Source: Tamarix chinensis (taxonomy: Eukaryota > Streptophyta > Magnoliopsida > Caryophyllales > Tamaricaceae). Taken from it: a DNA stretch of 64,000 nt. The notes under the pieces are model-generated. The model did not search any database, was not told the DNA's origin, and was given only the letters and a program-made list of their open reading frames with translations. Shown here in pieces: positions 13,141 to 24,264 of the stretch (position 1 is the stretch's first letter; every line of letters starts with the position of its first letter). The stretch spans positions 8,468,501-8,532,500 of the forward strand of contig CM060173.1 of assembly GCA_030549775.1 (NCBI GenBank), read 5' to 3'. The translations under genes were made by a program, and so were the position numbers.

Positions 13141-16100
13141 ATAGAATGATTGGTCTTATACTATAATCTATTTAAAATACAACGTTTATATTGCAATATA
13201 ATATAATGAGATAGTTGCAAATAAAAAATTGAAAGGAAAAGGAAATATGATCTATTATTATTGTTATTGTTAATAATCTCATTACCAAATGCACCAATTT
13301 GTTAAATATTCATTTTAATAGCAAAAACTTTACCAAACACATATGTACCTCAATGTCATGGACAAGCACCAAGCAACCACAACAACTAACGACGACAACA
13401 ATGGTTCTCGCAAACATATACTTAAATAGCGTTGAAAACTCTTTAAGACTACTTGTGGTAAATAAATAAATAATTTGTTAATATTAGAATTTGATTTGAT
13501 TATAGGCTTTATCTCTTAAATTTGACATGTTCATATTATAATTCTGATTTAATGTAATGCACATTCACCAAATTATTATTGCATAGTTTCTGTTCAATGA
13601 TATTCAATTTCTAAGTCTAAATAATGGTATAATTTCCTCTATTAAGAACATCTGCGAGAGAAGATTAAGAATGACTATTCACTCATTAGAGCCCCAATGC
13701 TAATCCACATCAATAAACTAATGTATATATATGTATATATATATATTGATTCAATGTACTTTGACACAAAAAACTGCCCCATGGCGCGGAAGGGGAAGAG
13801 GAAGAAAGAAGTACTAGAAAGTAAAAAACGAAAAAGTGGGATACAGATTGATACATGCATTATTTTTGTTATTATGTGAAGGATTATTATCATGGATGTA
13901 AAATTTATTGGAGATTAAAAGTTAGACGAAATGTATTTTTTTTTCTAAACAAAACTTTAAAAGGTGTTTTAATTGTTCATTGTTAAATATGTTCTAACTC
14001 TAGCTCAGCCGATGGTTTTTTCTCTCCTTTCTTTCTTCTAATTCTCGCACTTTTTCTACCTTTACTTTGTGTATGTTTGGAGGAACGATAACTACTAATA
14101 GTTAGCCATCACCTATTTTATTTTATTTAGCATGTAGTTTTATAAAATTAATATAAAATTCAAAAAGCTACAATTGAAAAGTAGTTGTTTGAGATTATAC
14201 CGCTAACCCACTCATACACAAATCCCTCTCTATTCCTCTATATTGCCAATCTCAAGCATATGTCCATGAATAAAAGTGACATTGGATCAAAGAGAAATAG
14301 AAAATTAATAACACAATGGTTTCTTGTATACGTTCATGATGATGAATACCCCTAGTTTTGTTTCATTTCTTTCGAAGCATAATTAGTTTTCCTCAATATT
14401 GCCATTTTTTTTTGCCTAAAAAGGAGATGCTTGTGGAAAAGTTGTGTCAACAAGACTATTTGGTCCATATATTTCTACCATATATGCGCGATGTGCGGAA
14501 GTGATAAAATTTGCTTAGACGATTATTATTCGGATTGGGTTAAGAGTCGGTCGGTTGGATAAAAACCTGGCGAGATGATTACACGTACTACGTACACCCC
14601 CAGCACTTTTAATACAACGTAAATTTTTTGGCACTAAACAAAGGATAAAAAAAAGTGTGGCTTTGGCTAATTAGTTGTTCTCATTTTGGATTTTCAGATG
14701 CCAAGGCTATTGTATCTTTTATTTTTGGTTTTTTCCTTCTGATAGCTAGTCCCCCCTTCTATTGGTTCCTTGTTTCTGGCTAGTGGATAAGTCTTTTTTT
14801 TCTTTTTTCTTTTTTTTTTTATTTTTTTTCCTCTTCTTAGCACACTGTTGGAAAAAGGAAAAATGAAAAGGAGAGAAAGACAGGGAGGGGGAAGGCCATC
14901 GACTGAAACCATTAGTAAAAGGGTAATTTGATATTTTACATTAACTTTAATTTGGGAGGGCTAACTTTTTAGTTTAACAAAAGTAATAAAAAAATAAAAA
15001 AAGTTTGAAGGAAATTAACACATTAATGATTGGTTACTAAACAAATAATATAGAACGAAAATATCTTAGAAATAACTACGGAAATGTACGTGTCAATATT
15101 TTTCTGGTCATGAATTGAGTGGTGGTCTTTTAAGTCATATATTCCACAAATTATAATGACATAAAGTTAGTAAAAGGTGTGACACCTTTCATTAAGGGAA
15201 AAATAGTTGATGGTCCACTTAGACCAAAATAATTAAAGTTGTACAATCTATTTAGTGTTTAGTCCAATTTTTTTGGTATTCTAATATACATGTACATATA
15301 GAGAATATTACTTGTACATTTATATATAATTAGGTGTACATATTAGTGTAATTATATGTACATGATATTTTGTACTTGTAACTAAATACTTTTGGACCAT
15401 TTTGATTTTTAACTAATTAGTTTCACTTAAATATACTACAAAGAAATTTTCCCTTTCATTAATCTTATGATACTGATGCAGTCCTTTTTATTGAATACTT
15501 CCTTATTTGGTAGCTTATTTATTTTTCTATCTTTTTCATTTATTTTTTTTACTGTGATCAAATACACAAAAGAAAACTCGTTCTTTCCTTCATTTTTCTT
15601 TCATCTTTCTTTTCTTTTCCTCTTCTTATTGCTTTCCCGAAACCAAATGTAGCCTAAAGTGTTTTAAATCGAAACCTCGGTCGGTAGCCACCGTTAGCAT
15701 GTAAATTTCTCTCAGAAGCATATATAGTTAACAATATCTACCAATGCGCATACTATTTTTCTTCTTTGAAGCCTACCCTACTTAAAATATTCTTTTTTTC
15801 CTCCAAAAAATAGCTTTTCTTCTTCTTCTTTTTTGCATAGAAATTTGCAAAGCAAGTAACTATTGAAAAAAGTTATTTTGCAAGTAGTCACAAATGGGGA
15901 AAATAGTTTCATATTCATATCATTTTGAGAAGAAAAAAAAGAAGATTAACAAATATTCCTATATACTTGTAGAATCGATCAATGGTATATTTAAACCGTC
16001 TCTTATTATTATTGAGGTAATAATTATTTACATGGCCTATAGCTATATATAAGATCTACATGCTTATATTAGAATATTAATAAGTTGTTGCCAAGTCTCG

Positions 16101-16272
16101 AAGAGTTTGGACCCGGTTTTGATATTCATGGGTATTGGATAAATAGGTAAGTCTATTTTTTAATTTTTAAGAAAAATAAATAAATAATCTATGTGCATGA
16201 ATATTACTATATTTTTTAAAATTATTATATAGTTTAATAAATAGCTTTTTGGTAGAAATATTCTCCCATGAA
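13141..16272. repeat. Younger tandem duplication, copy d
   Basis: Partner of 10151-12395. It is longer because it has an extra segment of about 0.75 kb (about 13470-14225, no gene seen) and a 258-bp MITE at 15196-15453. The short open frames inside it (13675-13893, 14694-14912, 15467-15652) are low-complexity and are not conserved in copy c. Confidence 0.85.
15196..15453. mobile_element. MITE with 9-bp target duplication (Mutator-like), 258 bp
   Basis: The insert starts GGGAAAAAT and ends ATTTTCCC. It is flanked by identical 9-bp repeats TTTCATTAA at 15187-15195 and 15454-15462. The duplicate copy c (near 11520-11555) lacks this insert. A 9-bp duplication is characteristic of Mutator-like elements; the TIRs are short here, so family assignment is tentative. 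Confidence 0.8.
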
Positions 16273-18428
16273 GAAGACATATTTTTTAAAGACGTTACTT
16301 TCACTTTTTAAATGATATATTAATTATTTTAGAATATAATATCTTATAAATTACTTATTATAGGTAGGTGGGTTGGATATAGGCGTCAAACTCTCGTGTA
16401 TAAACTTATTATAGGTAGGTGGGTTGGACACGGTTTGTAAATTGTCTTATTCGATTAGTTTATTTAATTAAACTCAATGAGTCGAGATTTTATTTTTAAG
16501 TTTATTTATTAAATAAATTAAGTCTAAATATAAAAAAAATTCATTCAACTTAATTTTAATTTTAATTTGTAAGTATATTTCGATTCATTAAAAATTCAAA
16601 TCGTGTCACTTATTTGATATAGCAAGTCGATATTGACCAAGACAATTTTAAATTTAGAATATTTGACTTGTCTCAGGTTTATGTCGGAATCACATTACCA
16701 TAAAAAAAATGAAAAACGTGAGATAAATAAGCGGACGTAATTCAATTCAGTATTAGCATAACAACAGCACGCAATGCACGATCCCCTAGGCTTGTGCTCG
16801 CGACAGCGAGGGCCCAGCCTTCCGCGTGTAATAGATTGCTGACCGACCGCACGTAGCTCAGCGGTGTTAACACCTTTTATATATACTAGATTTCTATTTT
16901 GGGATGTGCGGAAAATGTATTTAAAATTATTTAAAATATTATTTATAATTATTATAATAATTATTAATTAATAAAAATAATTTGTGACATTTTTAGGTGG
17001 AATATTAAATATTGAAGAACTATCTTTTTATGTATATTATATATTTTCTTTTTATCATTAACATATTTATCAAATATTTTTTGTCATATTTTTTTTATGA
17101 TATATTTATTTTTCTCTTTTCTCAATTGTGCAATGGAATTTTTTTTAATGAGAATACTGTTTAGAGTGGAAAAAATTAATATATTTCATTTTTATATATA
17201 ATAAGATATATAATATAATCTTGAGTTTGTTGAAAAACACCATACAGTCTTGAATTTATAATTTTATGTATCAAATGACACTCTGTCTATTTTAAAAGCT
17301 AAGATTATATAATCCTAATTTTTTGAACGGGAGGATTATATCATATGTAACGATGTAAAGCTAGGATTAAATAGTATTTTCCAACAAATTCAATATTATA
17401 TTGTATATTATATCTAAACTCATTGTTGTTTGTTGCATTATCCAAAATATATATTAAATATCTTATTATATATTGGTTGAAATTTAAAATTTATAAAAAT
17501 AATAAATATAATTTTCAGAATTTATTTACTTTTATATTTTTAAATAATATAAAAAATTTAAAACCTTATGAAAATCTACAAACTTTCTTATTTTTAAATA
17601 GGTATAACTGTTAAAATATCCTCTAAAAACCTTCCTTCGCATTTTGTTTTATTTTATGAGAATAAATACCCAAATTTATACTTGCCTTAAGAATTGAAGT
17701 TAAGTTACAAAAATCAGTTTTTTGATAAGAAATCTATATTTTATATGAAATAGTAGAAGGTAGGAATTTTATTAGTATCCATTAAAAATATTAATATATT
17801 TAAATAATAGAGTTACATAATTTTTTTTATTTTTACAAATTATTGTAGTTTGAAATTTTTTAATTTAATAATTTACTAGTTTGTAATACATATTAATATG
17901 TATCAATATAATTATAGTTTAATGATAATTAAATGGTGCTACTTACATACAATTTTTTAATTCCATATAATTTCTTATGTAACTATTTACAAAATATTAT
18001 TAATTATAAGATATGAAAACTTCTATTTTAGTCTATTTTTTAGATTCTTTTGTTCCATTTTTGGGTCATTAATTGTGATATTTTTTTAGCTGATCTGCCT
18101 ACTATTCATCCTTTTCCATTTTTTATCAAGTTTCTCTTTTTAGTAAAGGCATTTCATTATTTCTTATTTTGGGCAAGTGTGCTCTTAAAAATAATCACAA
18201 AAAAAATGATAATAATACTAAAAGTAATTAATATATCTTGCCAACTACTTTGTTGTTTCTCTATTAAAAATATTTTCTTATATATGCGTCAATTATGTAA
18301 TCAAGGAAAGAATAAAAGAAATTTTAATAATGGAAGGAAGCAATAAATGTGAGAGAAAAATAAGTGGCATAGTACCAAACTTCTTTTGTAAAGAGGCTTA
18401 ACGCCTTGGTTAAACAAAATTGATTAAA
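16273..18428. other. AT-rich spacer without a recognisable gene
   Basis: Mostly poly-A/T-rich DNA. The only unusual part is a GC-rich island at 16766-16872. The open frames at 17423-17614 and 18050-18346 are AT-driven and have no recognisable domain. Confidence 0.6.
16766..16872. other. GC-rich island of unknown origin
   Basis: About 100 bp of markedly higher GC content inside AT-rich DNA. It ends in GTAGCTCAGCGGTG, which resembles a tRNA A box, then the palindrome GGTGTTAACACC, followed 11 bp later by CTAG. No B box or cloverleaf follows, so this is not a tRNA gene. A Helitron end or SINE relic is possible. Confidence 0.35.
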
Positions 18429-18517
18429 AGTCACTACAGTAAACACGGTAAATAGGGACGTTTAATTAGGGATGGTTTATGATACCGTCGCTTGCGACAA
18501 GAAAAATATTAAACTTA

Positions 18518-18538
18518 GCGACGGTTTAAAACCGTCGA
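18518..18538. repeat. 5' subterminal hairpin of CACTA element
   Basis: A near-perfect palindrome, GCGACGGTTTAAAACCGTCG. It is the same kind of unit as the array at the 3' end, and a likely binding motif for the cognate transposition protein. Confidence 0.8.
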
Positions 18539-19890
18539 TATATTTTCGACCCCAAAATAATACTCGCCAGGTCGAAAATTTTAGCCGCCCTCCGTCCCAT
18601 CTGCTTTCTTCCCGCCCCATTCTTCTCAACTGCTCTCTTCCTGTGCCTATCTTCTTCCCTTCTCCCCCTTCTCGTTTGCCTTCTTCCCTTCTCCGGAGAA
18701 TTAGCAAAACACGCGTCCTACTTCAGCCTTCCTTCTCCCATCGCGACCCTACTTCAGCCTGCCTTCTCCTGTCACCGGCTTGCTTCTTTCTTCCGTCGCT
18801 ACCCTGCTCGTGTAATTGGATTACAACACTACCTTCTTCCTAATTTTGAGTTACAATGGTTAGATGTACGCACTTTCTCCGTTGCTTGCACCATTTTTCT
18901 CAGTACTCTTTAATTTTTTGCTGCTCTTAATTATATAACGATTGTTATTATTTTCATTATTAGTTGAGGTATAATGATGGAGAACTCGATTTGTCCATGG
19001 CTATTTTCTTAGATTCTTCTGCGAGGAGTAGTAACTTGACTCGATTAATTGACTTGATTTTTCCATCACATCATCATCGCCGCCCTCCCTCTTGGTAAGT
19101 TCTATCTTCGATACGCACCGCACGACCTATTCTTCTTCCTCCCCCAAATCCCACCACTCATTAGTTCATTGTTTTTCTAGCTAAACAATATCCAGAGTAA
19201 GCGGTATAATACACCTTATGTTTGCACAAGCCGACAACTTGGCACGTCCAAACCACAACAACTTTATGTAAGTGGAATTAACTTATTATTGATTTGGCCT
19301 GTGATATGGGAAAGCTATATAATTATCATAATAGATACTAATTCATTTAGCTGGAGTGTTCTGCCATCATACCCTTAGTATGGATTGATTCTAGCTTTGA
19401 CTGGATTTGAGACTTTAGCTTGATTTATCAGTATAGGGATTTTAATTTTATATCTTCTCTCATATTGGGTTATGCTTGTATGTTGTGCTTGTGAAAAAAA
19501 TAAGACAAAAGGTAACTGCTACTCAGTTAGGAGTTCGTTTTAATACTGATGAGGTGAAGTAGCTTGTATATAACGTCCTAAACACATTCTGAGAGTATTG
19601 CTTTGCTATGTGGCTAGTCAATTGAATTTTGTCACGAAATATGAAGAAAATGAGGGGAGGGGACGCTTGTTCTTTAGCTGAAAACCATAACCACCACCTA
19701 AATTTGATGGCCTATTTCCCTTTCCCAGGATATGACAGTGGATAGAAAGTTGTGGCACATGTCAAATTGGGTAGCAGACCTTAATTAGAATTGTGTTTTC
19801 TTCCCAACCTACATTGTGATGCATATCCTTTCTTAGGTTAACTGATGTAGCTATTTTTCCAATTCACTTAGAGGAACTTATTTCACTACT

Positions 19891-20417
19891 AAGAGAAACT
19901 CTCATGTTCCATACAAGAATAATAAGCTAATGCAACTGCTCCAAGACTCAATTGATAAGGTCTCGGCTAGCAGGTTTCCTGATCAACTGCATTATTAATA
20001 TCATCATATATGTGAGTTACTATTCGTATGATAACAATACTTCATGCTTTTAGGAGGACAAGCCAAGAAACTAATGTCTGTTCACGTAAGTCCTGAACCT
20101 AATGCTACTAGTGAAACTATAAGTACCCTTAAATTTGCAGAACGAGTTGCTACAGTTGAACTTGGCGAGCAGGTAATTTTATTTTTCTCTACTTCCATGT
20201 ACTTCATTGTGTGATTAACATCCAATATATTCATTCCTTGCACCTGTTTTGCATGATTATTCAGTTTGCTAGTTTGAAGTTAGCCTTAGCTAGGAGGGAG
20301 GGGGAATCAATCCATTCACAACAGTTGGTATTTAGCAGTCCTAAAGTATACAGAGGCAAACCTACTGGGCCTTTCCCCGGATTAGTAGTAGATAAACACA
20401 ACATTAGTAGTAGATAA
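19891..20417 (+). pseudogene. Captured kinesin-14 motor-domain fragment (three exons)
   Basis: Exon 1 (about 19891-19954) encodes NSHVPYKNNKLMQLLQDSI, and exon 2 (20054-20172) encodes SETISTLKFAERVATVELG, both hallmark segments of the C-terminal half of the kinesin motor domain. Exon 3 (20265-20417) encodes FASLKLALARREGES, the coiled-coil start typical of plant kinesin-14 proteins, and then a stop. The exon 1/2 junction splits a glycine codon (G|GA) and restores the expected DSIGGQAK-like reading, which supports true intron positions. The acceptor before exon 2 is TTTTAG and the donor after it is CAG|GTAATT. The exon 1 donor reads ATAAGG where GTAAGG is expected, so it appears mutated. About 15 residues between VELG and EQ are missing compared with the family. 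There is no ATP-binding P-loop exon, so it cannot be a working motor. It lies inside the CACTA element in the same orientation as the pyrimidine-rich leader. Confidence 0.88.
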
Positions 20418-21836
20418 GCATACATTATTTTCTTGTTCGTTCTCTGAATGGACTTTCCCAGGATATGACTGTGGATAGAAAGGTGTGGTTAGGTGATGTT
20501 GTTTTTATTAGAACAGTTAGTATTTGTTTAAATTGTGACTTATGATCATGATAACAACCACATCACTTGGTTCGTTGGCCTTAGGATGTTATGTGGTTGC
20601 TATATATAATCCCTTAGGCTAAGGAGGCTGAGAGTTGCGAGAATAGCTACCACTGATTGCTGTGAGTAGGAAGTCCAAGAATAATAATGGTTATCTTAAC
20701 TCTAGTGCAAAGGTGTAGTCTAGTCAAATATTCAATTAAAACAACTAGTTCTCTTATTTTCCCTGAATACAAACTCTAGTCTGATCTTCAAGTATTCTTG
20801 TTCTCTGTCATATTGTCACTCTTTCATTTTCTTGTCAAGTCTTCTGTTACAGGATTAACAAACATATATATCAATTATTAAGTTCAGTAGTGGCCGAATT
20901 GAATATAAGATGATCATCGAGTATTCAGCAATGTTTGAGAATATATATCCGAAAATTTAACTCAATAAATATGGCTTCATGAATTACACAAAAATTCATT
21001 GTTAATCACTTGCAGTTCCTTCTCGTCTGTTGCCACCTTTTTTTTCTTAGTTTTCCAAATTTGGCCCTACGAGAATGTTAACTTTGAAGATTGTGTCTAT
21101 TTCTTGCCTCATGTCAAAATATCGATGCTCAGCCACATAAATAGGTAGATGACACGAGAAATAGATCACACGTGTATGTACCTGAACTCATCATTTACTG
21201 AGTGCTAATAATTCCTGATATTCTATATTATTCAACCAGCAGACTTGATCCATACTTCTGCTGGTTATGTTTTTTTTTTGTGTATAGGTTCTGAAAAGTT
21301 TTTGATGCTTTCTACCTCATTTTACTATGGCTTTGTTCACTAATTTTCTGCTTGGTGCAATCATTGTGCTTTCTAGTATGCTTAATGGAAAAACAAAGTT
21401 GTAGCAATGTCGTTCTGTATGAGAGTATGGTCTCTTTGATCGTAATCATTATCTCTGTTGTTTTTTGAGTTGTGTTTGACTACATATTTGTGAGATTGAT
21501 GAGATGGTTATAGATGTGAGTGTCTTGTCTATAATTATTCTTTCCATGGATTTTGTTAGTCTTGGAATGTACAACCACAACATGACCATCATAGGCCTGA
21601 AATTACCATGGATTCTGTTAGTCTTGGATTATGTTAGCATCTCTTTGGCTGTCAACAAGAATTTTATTTGGCTTGTTAGTTGTTAGAGGCTAGCCCCAGA
21701 GAAGGAGGGAGGAGAATAGAGTAAGAGGAGAGAAAAGTTAGGATGGAAGGCAAGTAAAGTTTGATGGTGAGTCTCATATAGGAGCATTGTTTTGTGTTAT
21801 AGTTACACCTGAAATTTAAAACACTATCACCACAAA

Positions 21837-21968
21837 GGATCGTTCAAAAAGAAGGGAAAAAATCAGATACATACAAGAATGAGTCATTTGACATCAGAAA
21901 CAAGTGAACAACATTGTATGGACATGAGCTGAGAAAAATTAAATAATTATATGATTATATATGATGAA
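21837..21968 (+). repeat. 132-bp direct repeat, copy 1 (in CACTA)
   Basis: Nearly identical to 22133-22264 (offset 296 bp) with only a few substitutions. The repeats begin GGATC-TTCAAAAAGAAGG and end TATATATGATGAA. Confidence 0.95.
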
Positions 21969-22132
21969 AGGGTAAGGTTTCAGAATGAAAGTTCAGTAGA
22001 TTATCAAAACATCAACCCCAAGTCCCAAGAAGCAAAGAACACAACACAAGGAATTGTTTCTGTCATAGTAAAGAACATACCATTCCATATAAAGCAGATT
22101 AAAAGAATCTCTATTAAGAAATGTATAAGAAT

Positions 22133-22264
22133 GGATCCTTCAAAAAGAAGGGAAAAAATCAGATACATACAAGAATGAGTCATTTGACATCAGAAACAAG
22201 TGAACAACATTGTATGGACATGTACTGAGAAAAATTAAATAATTATATGATTATATATGATGAA
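22133..22264 (+). repeat. 132-bp direct repeat, copy 2 (in CACTA)
   Basis: Partner of 21837-21968. The 164 bp between them are unique. An internal tandem duplication within the transposon is the simplest origin. Confidence 0.95.
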
Positions 22265-22722
22265 TTCGATTTGAATTCTTCACTGTAGCATTGTTATTTG
22301 AATTCTATTTCTATTGTTTGGAGCTATTAATTTTAATAGACCTATTCAACATTTTTCCTTCACATTCTCAATTAATTTTAATTAATTAGAAAGTTAGATT
22401 ATATTCATTTATAATGTTGTTTAACTGTCGATATATATTTTTGTGCTACAGTGAAGTATTTGAAGATACTACATGGGACACCAACATATGTGCCACATCA
22501 ACCTAGGTGTATATATATATTGGAGGCAAACACTGACTTATTTGGATACGGGCGGCTATATTTTGTATTCGACATTTTGTAATGTATGACCTTAGGTGTT
22601 AAATTAATACATTTCGAACAAATGTAGTCTAGACATTGATGTAGCTATGCTGTCATTTTGGATATTGTTGAACATATATTAGTATATATAACTTTCAATG
22701 AAATATTGTTAATGCAGGTTTA

Positions 22723-22724
<2 letters not shown>

Positions 22725-22765
<41 letters not shown>
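22725..22765. repeat. (AT)n microsatellite
   Basis: An AT dinucleotide run of about 40 bp inside the CACTA element. Confidence 0.95.
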
Positions 22766-22767
<2 letters not shown>

Positions 22768-22892
22768 AAATGTGCATTATTAGAAAAAAGTCTGATATAA
22801 ATCATTACAGGTTAATATTAATGTATTTTTTCACAAGTTATCTCATAGGAAGAGTTAAATATGAATGGATGATATTAAATATGAATAAATAT

Positions 22893-23130
22893 TAGAGACG
22901 GTTTTAGAGACGATTTGTAACCGTTGGTAAAACTTAATAGCGACGGTTCAAAACCGTTGATAATATTTTTAGAGACGGTTCTTAACCGTAGGTAATACAT
23001 ATTAGCGACGGTTATAAACCGTCGGTAATGTAGCTTAGCGACGGTGCGAATAGCGACGGTTTATCTAACCATCGGTAAATGTTTAGTGACGGTTTTTAAC
23101 CGTCTCTAATATTTATTTAACCGTCGCTAT
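22893..23130. repeat. 3' subterminal repeat array of CACTA element
   Basis: About six imperfect hairpin units spaced roughly 40-50 bp apart, each a GACGGTT arm, a short loop and an AACCGTC arm. The array stops just inside the TIR. Such arrays bind the TNPA-type protein in En/Spm. Confidence 0.9.
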
Positions 23131-23153
23131 TAAATGATTTTACTGTAGTGAGT

Positions 23154-24264
23154 GATTGACAATTCTTTTTTTTTTGTGGAATAAAAAAATTAATATTTAA
23201 ATTTTATTTTTTCATATATATATTTTGCCATAAATTTTCCGATAGATGGTTGAGAAATCAATTTTAAATTTTACGATTCTAATTGTGCATTTCATCAACA
23301 ATGCACGACCTTTACCAAGAAGAAAAAAGGAAAACTAATTATGTGATATTGAGAGAATTAGACGGAAAAACATAATACATGCTTATATATATATTTATTT
23401 ATTTATTGATATATTTTCCCCTCTCACACTTCCAAGGTACCAAAATACGTGCATTCCTATGAATTACTAGATTACAATGGAGCAGTATATAAAATTACGT
23501 AGAATGAAAGATACCTAAAATTAATTTACACAAATTCAGCAATTTCTTCTAACCCTTTTTCTTTTGGAATAATTAGTATATGCTAGTTGATTACAATTTT
23601 ATTTTTATTTTTATTTTTTGCTCCCCTTCATTTAACATGTTCTATCAATATTCTATCCCCTACGTTCACCTAGTAATAGCCACGTATAGAGTACGGGAGC
23701 CATGGATGTATTTCGTTGAAATTCATTCATCCTCGCGGAGGGCAGGGTAATCTTTACTTTAGTTAGATAATATTAACATATATGAGGTGTTCATGCAATT
23801 ATACGTCATGTCAATTGGACTTATAAAACGTACTTCTGTTGGAGAAGCAATAATCGCAGTACTATTCATATTATTCACTGCTGTGAAATAGAAACTTGAT
23901 TACGACGTATCAGGATTCAGGGTGATTTCATTCTCAGTATACAGTAAATAAGTCGGTTCATCTTTGCTGCAAAGCCAATTCATTTCTTGTGGATTTATGT
24001 TTATTGCAGGCCGAACAAAACGTAGTTTTGCGGAGCACTAATTGATCGCTGCACAAGTACTGACAATGTACTTTGTACTCCTTGTTGGCATTCGATCTTT
24101 GGGCAGCTAGCTGATTGGCCATGTTTCCCAACCATGAAGCTTTTTACTATTAACTTACTTTAAATTGATCCAAGCAACTAGCTAATTTATCCAAAATTAA
24201 TGCGTGAAGTCTTGTTACTTGAGTCGAGAACTCGATATGCTACCTTGGTAGAAAAACAATTGTG
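23154..24264. other. Intergenic DNA without a recognisable gene
   Basis: Mixed-composition, apparently single-copy sequence within this window. A possible acceptor-like TTATTGCAG at about 24002-24010 is followed by 12 open codons and a stop, but no matching exons or start were found. Confidence 0.5.

Larger units (their letters stand above)
18432..23150 (+). mobile_element. CACTA transposon with captured kinesin exons
   Basis: The element has perfect 12-bp terminal inverted repeats (CACTACAGTAAA at 18432-18443 and its complement at 23139-23150) and an exact 3-bp target duplication AGT (18429-18431 and 23151-23153), both diagnostic of the CACTA (En/Spm) superfamily. Inside both ends lie hairpin-type subterminal repeats built on GACGGTT/AACCGTC. 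It is 4719 bp long and contains no TNP2-like transposase, so it must be mobilised in trans if it moves at all. It carries three exons of a kinesin-14 gene (19891-20417), a 132-bp direct repeat (21837-21968 and 22133-22264), a pyrimidine-rich leader-like stretch near 18590-18800, and a TA microsatellite. The matching TSD and perfect TIRs suggest insertion as a unit. Confidence 0.93.

Noticed and set aside
16840..16872. Possible tRNA gene (GTAGCTCAGCGG)
   Set aside because: No B box, anticodon arm or acceptor stem follows; AT-rich DNA begins within 20 bp.
18472..18843. 123-codon frame at the left end of the CACTA element
   Set aside because: It starts in the subterminal repeat and is carried by a pyrimidine-rich leader; no domain.
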